This document shows, one piece after another, positions 8,180 through 17,233 of a DNA stretch of 64,000 nucleotides; the first letter of the stretch is position 1, and every line of letters begins with the position of its first letter. Where the stretch lies: assembly GCA_902579465.1 (NCBI GenBank), contig CACHGV010000005.1:1-64000 (forward strand), given 5' to 3'. The notes under the pieces are model-generated. The model was given only the letters and a program-made list of their open reading frames with translations, searched no databases and was not told where the DNA came from. The stretch comes from an uncultured Pelagibacteraceae bacterium (GTDB lineage: Bacteria > Pseudomonadota > Alphaproteobacteria > Pelagibacterales > Pelagibacteraceae). Both the position numbers and the translations under genes were made by a program.

Positions 8180-9202
8180 GTGAAGAAACATATAGTTATT
8201 TCGGATCCATATCCAAGAAGATTAGATTTAATCTTTTCAAAAAAAAAACTTAAGGAATTAAAATCAAAATATAAATTAATAACTGCTCCTAAGTTAAATA
8301 AAAAAGATTTTTATGAAAAAAATATTCATAAAGCTACTTTTATAATGGGTCAGCCAGATCTTGATAAAAATCTTTTATCAAAAGCTACTAAGTTGAAATG
8401 TATTATAAATGTCGAAAGTAATTTTATGGATAATATTGACTATGATTATTGCTTTAAAAAAAAAATAGATGTCATCGCTACATCACCTGTTTTTTCAAAG
8501 CCTGTTGCTGAAATAGCCCTAGGTATGACTTTGTCTATATTAAGAAATATACATAATGCTCATTTTGATTTTGTAAAAGGTAAAGAAAAATATGGTTTAA
8601 AAAGTAATTTGAATGCTTCCCTTTTGGCAAATAAAAAAATTGGTTTACTTGGTTTTGGAGATTTAGCTAAGGCGCTTTATCCATTGCTGCTACCATTTAC
8701 AAAAAATATAAATGTTTATGACCCCTGGGTCCCAAATAAAATAATAAAAAAAGCTGGTTTTAAGTCTATTAATTTAAATAAAATGTTTAGTGATTGTGAG
8801 ATTATTTATGTTCTAGCAACTGTCACAACTAAAAACAAAAATTTAATAAGCAAAAAATTATTAAATAAAATGAAGCCTAAATCAGTTTTTGTTTTAATGA
8901 GTAGAGCAGCAATCGTTAATTTTGTGGACCTAAAAAAAAGAATTAAAAAGGGAGATATATATGTCGCAACAGATGTATTTCCTGAAGAACCTGTAAAAAA
9001 AAATGATCCGATTAGAAAGCTTAAAAATATATTGTTTTCAGCTCATAGAGCCGGAGCTTTAGAACAGGCTTTTTTTGAAATGGGCGATATTGTTATAAAA
9101 GATATGAACTTAATTTTAAAAAAAATGCCTCCAAAATTCTGCAAAAGGGCTCAAAGAAAAACGGTAAATCTGTTAGCCTCAAAACCTGTTGCAATTAACT
9201 GA
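8180..9202 (+). CDS. D-isomer-specific 2-hydroxyacid dehydrogenase family protein (GTG start)
   Basis: The 340-residue frame begins at GTG 8180, seven bases after the preceding stop; no better ATG is available before the conserved region. The NAD-binding motif reads GLLGFGDLAKAL (near residues 154-165) with the acidic residue in VYDPW. Catalytic triad candidates are Arg in MSRAAIV, Glu in FPEEPV and His in SAHRAGA. These enzymes interconvert 2-hydroxy and 2-oxo acids. It is the last gene of the iolD-led run and is followed after 22 bases by an ABC transporter ATPase, so it may be cotranscribed with the transporter. Confidence 0.82.
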   Translation: MKKHIVISDPYPRRLDLIFSKKKLKELKSKYKLITAPKLNKKDFYEKNIHKATFIMGQPDLDKNLLSKATKLKCIINVESNFMDNIDYDYCFKKKIDVIATSPVFSKPVAEIALGMTLSILRNIHNAHFDFVKGKEKYGLKSNLNASLLANKKIGLLGFGDLAKALYPLLLPFTKNINVYDPWVPNKIIKKAGFKSINLNKMFSDCEIIYVLATVTTKNKNLISKKLLNKMKPKSVFVLMSRAAIVNFVDLKKRIKKGDIYVATDVFPEEPVKKNDPIRKLKNILFSAHRAGALEQAFFEMGDIVIKDMNLILKKMPPKFCKRAQRKTVNLLASKPVAIN

Positions 9203-9224
9203 TTTTTTTATATTTTCTTCACTT

Positions 9225-9974
9225 ATGTCATCAATTAATCAATTACTTCTAGAAGCAAAAAGTGTAACAAAATACTTTGGAACCATAACAGCCCTCGAGA
9301 ATGTAAATTTAAAGATACATGCAGGAGAATGTCTTGGTGTTGTGGGTGATAATGGAGCTGGAAAATCAACTTTAATGAAGGTTTTATCAGGGCTATACAA
9401 ACCAAGTGCAGGCTCATTATTCTTTGATGGTAAAGAGAAGATTTTAGAAAGCCCTAAAGATTCTCAAAATTTAGGTCTAGAAATGGTTTATCAAGACTTG
9501 GCATTAGCTGGCAATCTTCCAATAGGTGAAAATATTTTTTTAGGGCGTGAACCAACTAAAAATCTTGGACTACTTAAATTTCTAGATTATAAAAAAATTA
9601 AAGAACTTACTGATGCGCATCTTGGTAAATTAAAAATTAATGTCAAAAGTGCTGATCAAAAAGTAGAAGAACTTTCAGGTGGTCAAAGGCAAGCAGTTGC
9701 AATTGCAAGATCAACAGCATTTAATGCTAAAGTTGTAATAATGGATGAACCAACTGCTGCACTTGCAATTAAAGAGGTTGGTAAAGTTCTAGATCTTATA
9801 AATAGTTTAAAACAAACAGGTGTTGGAGTAATAGTTATCAGTCATAGAATGGATGATATTTTTGCCGTGTGTGATCGTGTGATGGCCTTATTCCAAGGAA
9901 CAAATTTTGCAGAGTCTGAATTATCTAAAACTTCAAGAGATGAAGTAATAGGTTGGATTATGGGTAAAAAATAA
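9225..9974 (+). CDS. ribose/fructose-type ABC transporter ATP-binding protein (single domain)
   Basis: Walker A GDNGAGKST, signature LSGGQRQAVAIARS and Walker B VVIMDEPTAAL are all present, followed by the switch His in VISHRMDDI. The best start is ATG 9225 (MSSINQ), giving about 249 residues; the longer frame from TTG 9189 would overlap the previous gene and has no ribosome site. Most RbsA/XylG-type ATPases are fused double domains of about 500 residues; this is the single-domain form known from FrcA-like systems. It energises the permease and binding protein that follow, in the order ATPase, permease, binding protein. Confidence 0.9.
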   Translation: MSSINQLLLEAKSVTKYFGTITALENVNLKIHAGECLGVVGDNGAGKSTLMKVLSGLYKPSAGSLFFDGKEKILESPKDSQNLGLEMVYQDLALAGNLPIGENIFLGREPTKNLGLLKFLDYKKIKELTDAHLGKLKINVKSADQKVEELSGGQRQAVAIARSTAFNAKVVIMDEPTAALAIKEVGKVLDLINSLKQTGVGVIVISHRMDDIFAVCDRVMALFQGTNFAESELSKTSRDEVIGWIMGKK

Positions 9975-9976
9975 TT

Positions 9977-10990
9977 ATGGAAAATAAAGATCAAGAAAAA
10001 AATTCGCTTTATTTAAAAATAATGCCATACCTTGAAAAGTATGGAATATTATTGCTACTGGTAATAATGATTGTAGTAATGCACTTCCTACAGCCAGATG
10101 TTTTCTTATCCTGGAGAAATGTTACCAATGTATTCAAGCAAATATCCTGGCAATCGATGTTAGCATTAGGTGTGTTTATGGTGATAGTTACTGCAGGGAT
10201 TGATCTATCGGTTGGATCAATAATGATGTTGTCGTTAATGATACTTGCAATAGTTGCTAAAGCAGGAGCGCCTTGGTACATAGTAGTAATAACGCCTTTG
10301 ATAGCAGGATTTCTATGTGGTCTATTTAATGGATTAGGAATAACGCTCCTGAGGATGCCTCATCCTTTCATAATGACTTTAGGAACATTGTATATCTTTA
10401 GAGGTACAGGAAATTTAATTTCAGGTGGAACCCCGATAAGTGGTTTTACAGACGAAGTTAGATATCTTGGTCATGGACGGATTGATTTAACTTGGCTTGG
10501 TTTAGAAAAATCACAATATTTACCAGTCAGTTTAGTTCTTATTGCAATTGTTTATATAATTTTTTGGATATTTATGAATAAAACTCGAACAGGAAAATGG
10601 ATTTATGCAATTGGAGGAAATCCTAATGCTGCAAGAGCCTCCGGTATTAACGTCAATAAAATTCTAGTAATAGTTTACTCACTCTGTGGATTTCTATCTG
10701 GAATTGGAGCACTTATTTTAGCTGGACGAACAGACTCGGGATATCCTAATGCTGGATTACAATCTGAATTAGATGCAATAGCAGCATGCATTATTGGGGG
10801 GGCGAGTTTTTTTGGAGGAAGAGGTACAGTTCTTGGAGTTTTTGCTGGTGTAATGATCATGGGTATTTTAAGAAATGGTCTTAATCTGATGGATGTAAGC
10901 TCATTTTGGCAACAGGTTCTAATTGGATCTATTATAGTGTTAGCTGTATATATCGACGTTCTTAGAAGAGATCTTGGTACAAGAAAATAG
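9977..10990 (+). CDS. ribose/fructose-type ABC transporter permease (RbsC/FrcC family)
   Basis: The 337-residue inner-membrane protein shows 8-10 hydrophobic segments and the family motifs GIDLSVGSIMML (near residues 74-85), TLGTLYIFRGTGN and GGASFFGGRGTVLG, with ARASGINV in the cytoplasmic loop that contacts the ATPase. It begins two bases after the ATPase stop. The BPD_transp_2 family takes up mono-saccharides such as ribose, xylose, fructose or inositol. With the ribokinase and FucU-like genes downstream, a pentose or deoxyhexose is the likely substrate (inference). Confidence 0.9.
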   Translation: MENKDQEKNSLYLKIMPYLEKYGILLLLVIMIVVMHFLQPDVFLSWRNVTNVFKQISWQSMLALGVFMVIVTAGIDLSVGSIMMLSLMILAIVAKAGAPWYIVVITPLIAGFLCGLFNGLGITLLRMPHPFIMTLGTLYIFRGTGNLISGGTPISGFTDEVRYLGHGRIDLTWLGLEKSQYLPVSLVLIAIVYIIFWIFMNKTRTGKWIYAIGGNPNAARASGINVNKILVIVYSLCGFLSGIGALILAGRTDSGYPNAGLQSELDAIAACIIGGASFFGGRGTVLGVFAGVMIMGILRNGLNLMDVSSFWQQVLIGSIIVLAVYIDVLRRDLGTRK

Positions 10991-11098
10991 CACACCTAAA
11001 AGTTGTAACTGTAAATTTGATGGTCTTTTATAACAGTTGAATTTTTTTTAAAAATTTCATTAAATTAATTTTTTAATAATTATTAAAGGGGTAAATAT

Positions 11099-12031
11099 AT
11101 GAGAGAACTAAACAGAAAAATTGTTGTTTTCATTTCAGCAATTTTTTTATTGATTAGCATGGGGTCAGTATCTTTTGCTGACGGACATGGTAAAAAAATC
11201 TTATTCAGTATTAAAGGACCTGGTTCTGGAAACCCATTCTGGGCTTCTGTAACAAAAGGTGCTGAAGAAGAGGCAAAAAAATTAGGAGTAAAATTAATTT
11301 TAATTGCTCCTCCACAAGAAGGTGATGTACAAGCCCAGATTAACCAAGTCGAGGACCAACTTGCAAAAGGGGTTGATGCACTAGCACTAGCACCAGGAGA
11401 TCCAAACGCTTTTGCACCAATTGTAGACGATGCTATTAAAAGCGGTGTTCCAGTTGTATTTGTTGATACAAAAGGAATTAATGAAGGTGTAACTTTCATT
11501 GGGACAAATAATATGAACGGTGCAGAATTAGCTGCAAAATTTATTTGTGATAAAACTCCAAAAGGATCCGATGTTGCAATTCTTACTGGCATTGAGTCTC
11601 AATCGACTGCATTACTAAGAAGAGATGGTGCAATTAAAGGATTTAAAAACTGTGGTTTAAACCTTGTTGCTACTCAAACAGCTGAGTGGGATACTGCAAA
11701 AGGTAGATCAGTTACTGAGTCAATTATCTTGAAAAATCCTAACATCAAAGCAATCTTTGCTTCTAATGACAATATGGGTTTAGGTGCTATGCAAGCACTA
11801 AAAGATGCTGACATGAATGATGTGATCGTTGTTGGTTTTGATGCTACTCCAGATGCTGCTACTAGCATCCTAAAAGGAGAGATGACTGCAACAATAGCTC
11901 AGTTCTCATACAACATGGGCGCGTATGGAGTTAAATATGCTCTTGAGCTAGCTAACGGTGGAAGTATTGATCCTAATATTGATACTGGTACACAATTAGT
12001 AACAACAGAAAACGCTAACGATTTTAAATAA
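11099..12031 (+). CDS. periplasmic sugar-binding protein (RbsB/peripla_BP_4 family)
   Basis: The 310-residue protein starts with a signal peptide (basic RELNRK, hydrophobic core, cleavage probably after SVSFA near residue 26). The mature part has the RbsB-type start ILFSIKGPGSGNPFW, the ligand-region motif QINQVEDQLAKGVDALALAPGD and IFASNDNMGLGAMQAL. A ribosome site AAAGGGG precedes the ATG. It is separated from the permease by 108 bases, has its own leader, and is followed by an intrinsic terminator, consistent with separate, stronger expression than the membrane components. Confidence 0.9.
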   Translation: MRELNRKIVVFISAIFLLISMGSVSFADGHGKKILFSIKGPGSGNPFWASVTKGAEEEAKKLGVKLILIAPPQEGDVQAQINQVEDQLAKGVDALALAPGDPNAFAPIVDDAIKSGVPVVFVDTKGINEGVTFIGTNNMNGAELAAKFICDKTPKGSDVAILTGIESQSTALLRRDGAIKGFKNCGLNLVATQTAEWDTAKGRSVTESIILKNPNIKAIFASNDNMGLGAMQALKDADMNDVIVVGFDATPDAATSILKGEMTATIAQFSYNMGAYGVKYALELANGGSIDPNIDTGTQLVTTENANDFK

Positions 12032-12051
12032 TCTTTAGAAAAATCAAAATT

Positions 12052-12086
12052 AAAAGGGTGGAATTTTATTTCACCCTTTTTTTTTA
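12052..12086 (+). terminator. Rho-independent terminator after the RbsB-like gene
   Basis: The stem AAAGGGTGgAA (from about 12053) pairs with TTtCACCCTTT (to about 12079), with a short AT loop, and runs into a stretch of nine T. It sits 20 bases after the binding-protein stop and 18 bases before the RbsD/FucU-like gene, so it should limit read-through to the mutarotase and kinase genes. Confidence 0.85.
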
Positions 12087-12103
12087 TATATTATAGTGGC
12101 CTA

Positions 12104-12568
12104 ATGCTAATTAAAATTAATCCAATTTTAAGCCCTGAGCTCCTATATCAGTTAAGGGCAATGGGTCATGGTGATAAACTTGTTTTAACTGATGCTAATT
12201 TTCCAGCATATTCTCACTCTTTAAATAATAAAGTGATTAGATTAGATGGAGTAGATATTTATGATGCTACAAAGGCAATTCTTTCTGTTTTTCCATTAGA
12301 TAGTTTCATTGATTCAGCTGCAAAAAGAATGCAAGTTGATAACAAACCTGATGAATTAACTGATTGTCATAAAGATTTTATTAAAGCTGTAAAAGAAACT
12401 TCCGGAGAAAATTGGAAGATTGGTTCAATTGAAAGACAAGAATTTTATAAAGAGGCAAAAAAATCTCAATTAATAGTATCAACCTCTGAAATGAGATCAT
12501 ATGGGTGTTTTATATTAACAAAGGGAGTAATTAAACCAGATGGTAGTGTTTGGGTTCTTGATAAATAA
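12104..12568 (+). CDS. RbsD/FucU family sugar mutarotase
   Basis: The 154-residue protein starts MLIKINPILSPELLYQL and carries RAMGHGDKLVLTDANFPA near residues 19-36, the motif of RbsD/FucU mutarotases that contains the catalytic His. These enzymes interconvert pyranose/furanose or alpha/beta forms of ribose or fucose. The wording ELLYQLRAMGHGD is closer to FucU than to RbsD, which would fit a deoxysugar. It overlaps the kinase start by one base (TAATG), so mutarotase and kinase are made together. Confidence 0.85.
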   Translation: MLIKINPILSPELLYQLRAMGHGDKLVLTDANFPAYSHSLNNKVIRLDGVDIYDATKAILSVFPLDSFIDSAAKRMQVDNKPDELTDCHKDFIKAVKETSGENWKIGSIERQEFYKEAKKSQLIVSTSEMRSYGCFILTKGVIKPDGSVWVLDK

Positions 12569-13482
12569 TGAGCTCAATATGTGTATTTGGAGTATTTGTA
12601 GCTGATCTTTGTTTTTTTGCAGACAAAATTCCAATCAAAGGTGAAACAGTTTTAGGTAAAAATCATATAGTTGGTCCAGGTGGAAAAGGGTCAAACCAAG
12701 CTATCGCTGCCGCAAGACTTGGTGGAAATGTAAATTTTATAACTAAGATAGGAGATGATCAAAATGCCAAGATGGCTCTTAAGTTGTATAAGGAGGCTGG
12801 AATTAATACAGAATCAATAATTCAAGATCCAAATCAGTCAACTGGTGTTGCAGGTATAATGATAAATGAAAACACGGGGGATAATGCAATTAATATTGTA
12901 CCTGGAGCTGCGGGTTCTATATCTAATGAAGATATTGACAACAATATTGAGTTTATAAAAAAATCTGAAATTTTTTTAACTCAACTAGAAACACCTAATG
13001 AAGTAACTAGTTATGCGCTCAATAGAGCAAAAGAGACAGGATCTACTACAATTTTTAATCCGGCACCTGCATCAGACATAAAAGAAAGTGATTTTAAATG
13101 TATTGATTATTTTACTCCTAATGAAACTGAAGCAAGTTTTTATTTAGATAAAAAGGTTGAGAGTAAAACAGAAATTGAAGAGTCTGCAAAAACTTTTTTA
13201 GAAAAAGGAGTAAAAAATATTATCATTACATTAGGTCCAAAAGGCCTCTACTTTGCAAACTCTGAGGAGAGTTTTTTTATAGATGTTTATAGTTTAAAGG
13301 ATAAAGTTATAGATACCACTGGAGCAGGCGATGCCTTTAACGGAGCGTTTGCATATGCTTTATCCAATAAATTAAAAATTAAAGATGCTCTAGAATTTTC
13401 AAATAAAGTAGCTGCAATTTCCACAACAAAAGCAGGTGCAGCTAATGCAATGCCTAAATTAGATGAAGTTGAAGTTTATTAA
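12568..13482 (+). CDS. rbsK: ribokinase-like PfkB-family sugar kinase
   Basis: The 304-residue protein has the PfkB signatures GPGGKGSNQAIAAARLGG (near residues 37-54) and DTTGAGDAFNGAFAYAL (near 251-267) with the catalytic Asp of GAGD. FNPAPASD and TPNETEA are characteristic of ribokinase. It phosphorylates ribose or a related sugar with ATP in the cytoplasm. The order binding protein, RbsD/FucU, kinase supports a ribose-like uptake route. It converges directly on the acid-sugar dehydratase gene with no spacer. Confidence 0.85.
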   Translation: MSSICVFGVFVADLCFFADKIPIKGETVLGKNHIVGPGGKGSNQAIAAARLGGNVNFITKIGDDQNAKMALKLYKEAGINTESIIQDPNQSTGVAGIMINENTGDNAINIVPGAAGSISNEDIDNNIEFIKKSEIFLTQLETPNEVTSYALNRAKETGSTTIFNPAPASDIKESDFKCIDYFTPNETEASFYLDKKVESKTEIEESAKTFLEKGVKNIIITLGPKGLYFANSEESFFIDVYSLKDKVIDTTGAGDAFNGAFAYALSNKLKIKDALEFSNKVAAISTTKAGAANAMPKLDEVEVY

Positions 13483-14658
13483 TTATTCAATTATTTTAAA
13501 ATCAGACTTAAATCTATCGGTAATTGTTAAACCTAGACCAGGTTTGTTATCATCTAAATCTATATATCCATTTTCAGGGGCAGGATCACCTTCAAAAATG
13601 TAATAAAATAATTCATTACCAATTTCTACGTCATGGACTGGAAAAAATTCAGATATTGGACAATTAAAATTTGACATTGTTAAATGATAATTATGCATTT
13701 GACCAGCATGCGGAATAACTGGCACTTGATGAGCTTCTGCCAATGCATTTATTTTATTTGCAATTGTAAATCCGCCAACTCTATTATTATCATATTGAAT
13801 ATAGCTGACTGCTTTAAGATCCAACAATTGTTTAAATCCAAATAAATTGAATTCATGTTCTCCACCAGAAATTGGAATTGCATTCATATTATTTAATTCT
13901 GCATAGCCATGAATATCATCTGCTATTACAGGTTCCTCCAACCATCTAGGGTTAAATTTTACTAATTTAGGGATCATCCTTTTTGCATAATCTAAGTTCC
14001 AACCCATATAACATTCCATCATTAGGTCGGTATCATATCCAATAACTTCTCTAACTGCTTCAGCTAGCTCAATATTTTTTTTCATACCATCAGGTCCATC
14101 TTTTGGCCCCCATCCAAATCTCATTTTAAACATTTTAAAACCTTGCTTAACATAGCTCTCAGCTTCTTTTTGCAAATCCTTAATTGGTTGGCTGTATAGT
14201 TTAGATGCGTAGACTGGTATCTTCTCCTTTGTTCGTCCACCTAATAGTTTAAAAACAGGTTTGTTTGTAATTTTTCCCATTATATCCCAGAGCGCAATAT
14301 CAATTGCAGAAATAGCTACCATCCCCAATCCTCTTCTTCCCCACGCATGCGTTCTTCTATACATTTTTTCCCAGATATAAGAGTAATCAAAAGGATCCTC
14401 ACCTATTACTAAAGGAGTAAGATAAGTATCGATTGTTTTTTTTACCAATTGAGGTGCTAGTGCCGCATTTCCAATTCCAACAATACCATCGTCTGTTTCG
14501 ATTTCACATATTAACCATTCATGAAATCTAAATGAACCCATAGCATCTGATTTTTCAAACAAGAGATCCGAAGCATTTGTGCAAAAATTATTTTGTGGAG
14601 GAACTGTTTTACCGTTCCATTGATATACCTTGGTACGAATACTTTTTATTTTAGACAT
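13483..14658 (-). CDS. enolase-superfamily acid-sugar dehydratase (RhmD-like)
   Basis: The 391-residue protein is of the mandelate racemase/muconate lactonizing enzyme group. Candidates for metal ligands are Glu in MMECYMGW, Glu in WLEEPV and Glu in SGGEHEF. The segments [12 protein letters not shown] and [11 protein letters not shown] resemble L-rhamnonate dehydratase, where the C-terminal His is catalytic. Such enzymes dehydrate sugar acids to 2-keto-3-deoxy acids. Its stop abuts the convergent ribokinase, and its ATG directly follows the stop of the PdxA-like gene on the same strand. The exact acid sugar is not determined. Confidence 0.82.
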   Translation of the reverse strand: MSKIKSIRTKVYQWNGKTVPPQNNFCTNASDLLFEKSDAMGSFRFHEWLICEIETDDGIVGIGNAALAPQLVKKTIDTYLTPLVIGEDPFDYSYIWEKMYRRTHAWGRRGLGMVAISAIDIALWDIMGKITNKPVFKLLGGRTKEKIPVYASKLYSQPIKDLQKEAESYVKQGFKMFKMRFGWGPKDGPDGMKKNIELAEAVREVIGYDTDLMMECYMGWNLDYAKRMIPKLVKFNPRWLEEPVIADDIHGYAELNNMNAIPISGGEHEFNLFGFKQLLDLKAVSYIQYDNNRVGGFTIANKINALAEAHQVPVIPHAGQMHNYHLTMSNFNCPISEFFPVHDVEIGNELFYYIFEGDPAPENGYIDLDDNKPGLGLTITDRFKSDFKIIE

Positions 14659-15654
14659 TTAATTGTTTTTATTTTCTGCCATTGTTAATGCAATTTTGAA
14701 TGAATTCAAAGTAGGTTCTAAATTTGCTTTATTTTTACCTGCAATATCAAATGCTGTTCCATGAGCAGGAGTGGTTATAGGGATTGGCAAACCACCTTGT
14801 ACGGTTACACCTCTATCAAATCCAAATGCTTTTAATCCAGATTGAAGTGCATCATGATACATACCAACAATACAATCATGATTTCCATTTTTATAAGCTG
14901 TGATAAAAGAAGTATCACATGGTAAAGGTCCATCAGCATTAATACCTAGTTTTTTTGCCTCTTCTATTGCAGGTATAATTTCATCTTTTTCCTCTGTTCC
15001 AAATTCAGCATGTGGATTTAGTGCTTGGACTGCTACTCTTGGATTTTTAATACCATTTAATTTCATAGCTTCATTTATAAGCCTAATTGGTTTAATAATT
15101 TTTTCCTTTTTTACATGTTCTGGCACTTCTTTTATTGGAATATGTGATGATACTCTTGCTGTCCAAAAATTATCAATAACATTAAACTCACAAAAAAAAT
15201 TTTTAACCTCTAACTTTTCAGCCATTAAATGTAATTCATCAGAATATTTATTTCCTCCAAGTTTAAGGCTTGTTTTGTTAAATGGACCAAAGTTTATTGC
15301 ATGAATTTTGTTTTCTTTAGCAAGATTTAAAGCTAAATCTAAAGAAGATAAAACGCTTTCTCCCGCTTCTTTAGAGCACTCAGATAATTTATAATTATGA
15401 TTTTTACCTTTAGAGATATCTAGAAAAAATTTATTACCCTTTGCAAAATCAATATTATCGAAATCTTCTACAAAATGTAAATTATGTGATTTGCCTGAAA
15501 TTTTATTTCCACTTTCTAAAATATTTTTTTCACCTATGATAATTATATTTGCCTTGTTTGTAATTTCCTCAGATAATAGTTTTGAGACCAATTCGGGACC
15601 TATGCCAGAAGGATCTCCCAAAAGAACCGCTATGTTAATTTTATTTTGAGCCAT
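14659..15654 (-). CDS. PdxA-family dehydrogenase (probably PdxA2-type, catabolic)
   Basis: The 331-residue protein has GDPSGIGPEL near residues 13-22 and the C-terminal HDALQSGLKAFGFDRG followed by TTPAHGTAFDIAGK, the metal- and NAD-binding signature of 4-hydroxythreonine-4-phosphate dehydrogenase. PdxA2 relatives next to sugar-acid genes act on D-threonate or D-erythronate 4-phosphate rather than in vitamin B6 synthesis. Its place beside an acid-sugar dehydratase and a divergent TTT transporter favours a catabolic role here. The usual kinase partner (DtnK/DenK family) is not in the window, so this remains an inference. Confidence 0.82.
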   Translation of the reverse strand: MAQNKINIAVLLGDPSGIGPELVSKLLSEEITNKANIIIIGEKNILESGNKISGKSHNLHFVEDFDNIDFAKGNKFFLDISKGKNHNYKLSECSKEAGESVLSSLDLALNLAKENKIHAINFGPFNKTSLKLGGNKYSDELHLMAEKLEVKNFFCEFNVIDNFWTARVSSHIPIKEVPEHVKKEKIIKPIRLINEAMKLNGIKNPRVAVQALNPHAEFGTEEKDEIIPAIEEAKKLGINADGPLPCDTSFITAYKNGNHDCIVGMYHDALQSGLKAFGFDRGVTVQGGLPIPITTPAHGTAFDIAGKNKANLEPTLNSFKIALTMAENKNN

Positions 15655-15726
15655 TTTTTACTTTACGCTATGTATCAGATTATGTTTATATATTTAAATA
15701 TAAATTAACTTAAAAAGAGGGAAATA

Positions 15727-16701
15727 ATGAAAAAAAGTTTTAAATTATTTTTAGCTACCGCATTTTTGGTAACTGAATTTTTTGTTGTTGCACTTCCACT
15801 TATGATTACTTCTGTAAAAGCAGATGGTCACCCAATTCAAGCTATTACACACGCTGGTTTTGGTGGTGGTACTGACGTAACTACTAGAATGATGTTATTA
15901 AGAACTAGAAGGTATCTAAAACAAGATATGCAATTAGTTAACAAAAAAGGTGGTGGTGGAGCAGCATCAATGGATTATATGATGACTTTACCTGCGGATG
16001 GTCAACACACTTTAACTTGGACAACAGGTCATGCTGTATCAATGGCATTGGGTAAAACTAAAGTTAAATTAAGCGACATGCAACCATTAGCAAGAGGAAC
16101 AGATGATCCCCAGTTATTTGTTGTAAATTGTAAAAATGAAATCAAAGACGCTAAGAAATTTATCAGCGCACAAAAATCAAAATCATTAAAATATGGTACA
16201 ACTCACGTTGGTGGTATTGATGATGTAAGCGCGATTGCTTTTACAAAAAAAGGAAAATTAACAGACCCGACAATTGTTCCATACAAAGGAGTTGGTCCTA
16301 TTAAAACTAACCTAATCAAAGGAGATATTGATGTAGGTGTTTTAAACTTAGGTGAAGCAGTTACAGAAATTGAAGATGGAACATTATGTGTTTCAGTTGT
16401 TCTTGCAAGTAATAGAATGGAAAAATTAAGTAATGTTCCTACTGCCACAGAGCTTGGAATACCAGTTGTGTTATCAACTGTTAGAGGATTTGTAACAAGA
16501 AAAGGAGTTCCAGCAGACAGAAAGAAACAATTGGAAGATGCTATGATAAAAGCTATGGAGCATAAATATTTCCAAAGCTTTCTAACTGACATCGGACTTG
16601 ACTCAACTAGTGTTGTTGGAGCTGATGAGTGGGGTAAGCAAATGGAAGTGATGCTTGCAGAAATGACTGCTCAACTTAAAGCTTTGGGTTACATTAATTA
16701 G
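15727..16701 (+). CDS. tctC: TTT transporter solute-binding protein (TctC family)
   Basis: The 324-residue protein has a long signal peptide (KKSFKLF, hydrophobic core, probable cleavage after SVKA near residue 32). The mature region has THAGFGGGTDVTTR, NKKGGGGAASMDYM, VPYKGVGPIKTNLIKGDIDVG and LGIPVVLSTVRGF, all typical of the Bug/TctC family that binds carboxylates in the periplasm. A ribosome site GAGGGA precedes the ATG. It heads tctC-tctB-tctA. The divergent dehydratase and PdxA genes suggest a sugar acid or hydroxy-carboxylate ligand. Confidence 0.9.
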   Translation: MKKSFKLFLATAFLVTEFFVVALPLMITSVKADGHPIQAITHAGFGGGTDVTTRMMLLRTRRYLKQDMQLVNKKGGGGAASMDYMMTLPADGQHTLTWTTGHAVSMALGKTKVKLSDMQPLARGTDDPQLFVVNCKNEIKDAKKFISAQKSKSLKYGTTHVGGIDDVSAIAFTKKGKLTDPTIVPYKGVGPIKTNLIKGDIDVGVLNLGEAVTEIEDGTLCVSVVLASNRMEKLSNVPTATELGIPVVLSTVRGFVTRKGVPADRKKQLEDAMIKAMEHKYFQSFLTDIGLDSTSVVGADEWGKQMEVMLAEMTAQLKALGYIN

Positions 16702-16725
16702 TCATAAGAAAGTACATTTTTTTTT

Positions 16726-17232
16726 ATGAATAATGTACACAATAAAAAAAGGGCAAACAAAAGTTTGCCCTTTTTTTTTAAAGATGAGTTTAAAGTATTT
16801 TTTGTAATAATTTTTTTTTCTACAATATTATTAATTTCAACTTTTACTTTTGATAAGGTTCCACCAATCTTAAACAGAGGTATTCAGCCTGCAACGTTCC
16901 CAAAAGGATTGTTAGTATTGATAATGTTTTTAACAACAATTATTTATTATCTATCATTCAAAAATCCCTGGAAAAAAGAAAAAAAACTTCCAAAACCATT
17001 TTTTTTAACAATCTTAAGTTTTATTTTATTTGTTATAATCTCTAAAACATTAGATTTTTTCTTAGCTATTTCAGTTCTTTCAATATTTGTCTCTTACAAT
17101 TGGGGTGAAAAAAGAGTTTTTTATTTATTATTAGTTGGAATTATATTTCCACTAGTAGTTTTTATATTTTTCGAAATGATACTGGGTCTTAGATTTCCTC
17201 CAGGAATAATTACAAACCTTTATTATTACTAG
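16726..17232 (+). CDS. tctB: TTT transporter small membrane subunit (TctB family)
   Basis: The 168-residue protein has four hydrophobic segments, near residues 24-42, 62-79, 90-112 and 130-152, as expected for TctB. The motif ILNRGIQPATFPKG after the first segment is family-like. The only workable start is ATG 16726, 24 bases after tctC; no ATG, GTG or TTG in frame occurs before the first membrane segment. This places an intrinsic terminator inside codons 7-18, so tctB expression probably depends on read-through. Its stop is one base before tctA. Confidence 0.85.
   Translation: MNNVHNKKRANKSLPFFFKDEFKVFFVIIFFSTILLISTFTFDKVPPILNRGIQPATFPKGLLVLIMFLTTIIYYLSFKNPWKKEKKLPKPFFLTILSFILFVIISKTLDFFLAISVLSIFVSYNWGEKRVFYLLLVGIIFPLVVFIFFEMILGLRFPPGIITNLYYY
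16744..16779 (+). terminator. intrinsic terminator inside the 5' end of tctB
   Basis: A perfect 8-bp stem GGGCAAAC (16751-16758) and GTTTGCCC (16763-16770) with an AAAA loop is flanked by A7 before and T9 after, the full form of a Rho-independent terminator. It begins about 50 bases after the tctC stop, a normal position for a tctC terminator, but lies within the tctB reading frame. Ribosomes translating tctB would melt it, which gives a possible translation-linked read-through. Confidence 0.88.
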
Positions 17233-17233
17233 T

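Noticed and set aside
9189-9224. TTG-initiated extension of the ribose-type ATPase gene
   Set aside because: It would overlap the previous gene and has no ribosome site; the ATG at 9225 leads directly into the conserved domain.
11083-11592. 169-codon open frame antisense to the RbsB-like gene
   Set aside because: The plus-strand protein has a signal peptide and family motifs; the antisense product has none.
12104-13482. Idea that the RbsD/FucU and kinase genes are a transferred cassette
   Set aside because: Base composition, codon usage by eye, and gene packing do not differ from the neighbours, and no mobile-element remnants are present.
14900-15304. 134-codon open frame antisense to the PdxA-like gene
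   Set aside because: PdxA signatures are complete on the minus strand; the antisense frame has no recognisable motif.
15689-15702. Perfect AT-only palindrome TATATTTAAATATA between the PdxA-like and tctC genes
   Set aside because: Pure A/T palindromes of 14 bases are expected by chance in DNA of this composition; no second copy near other promoters was noticed.
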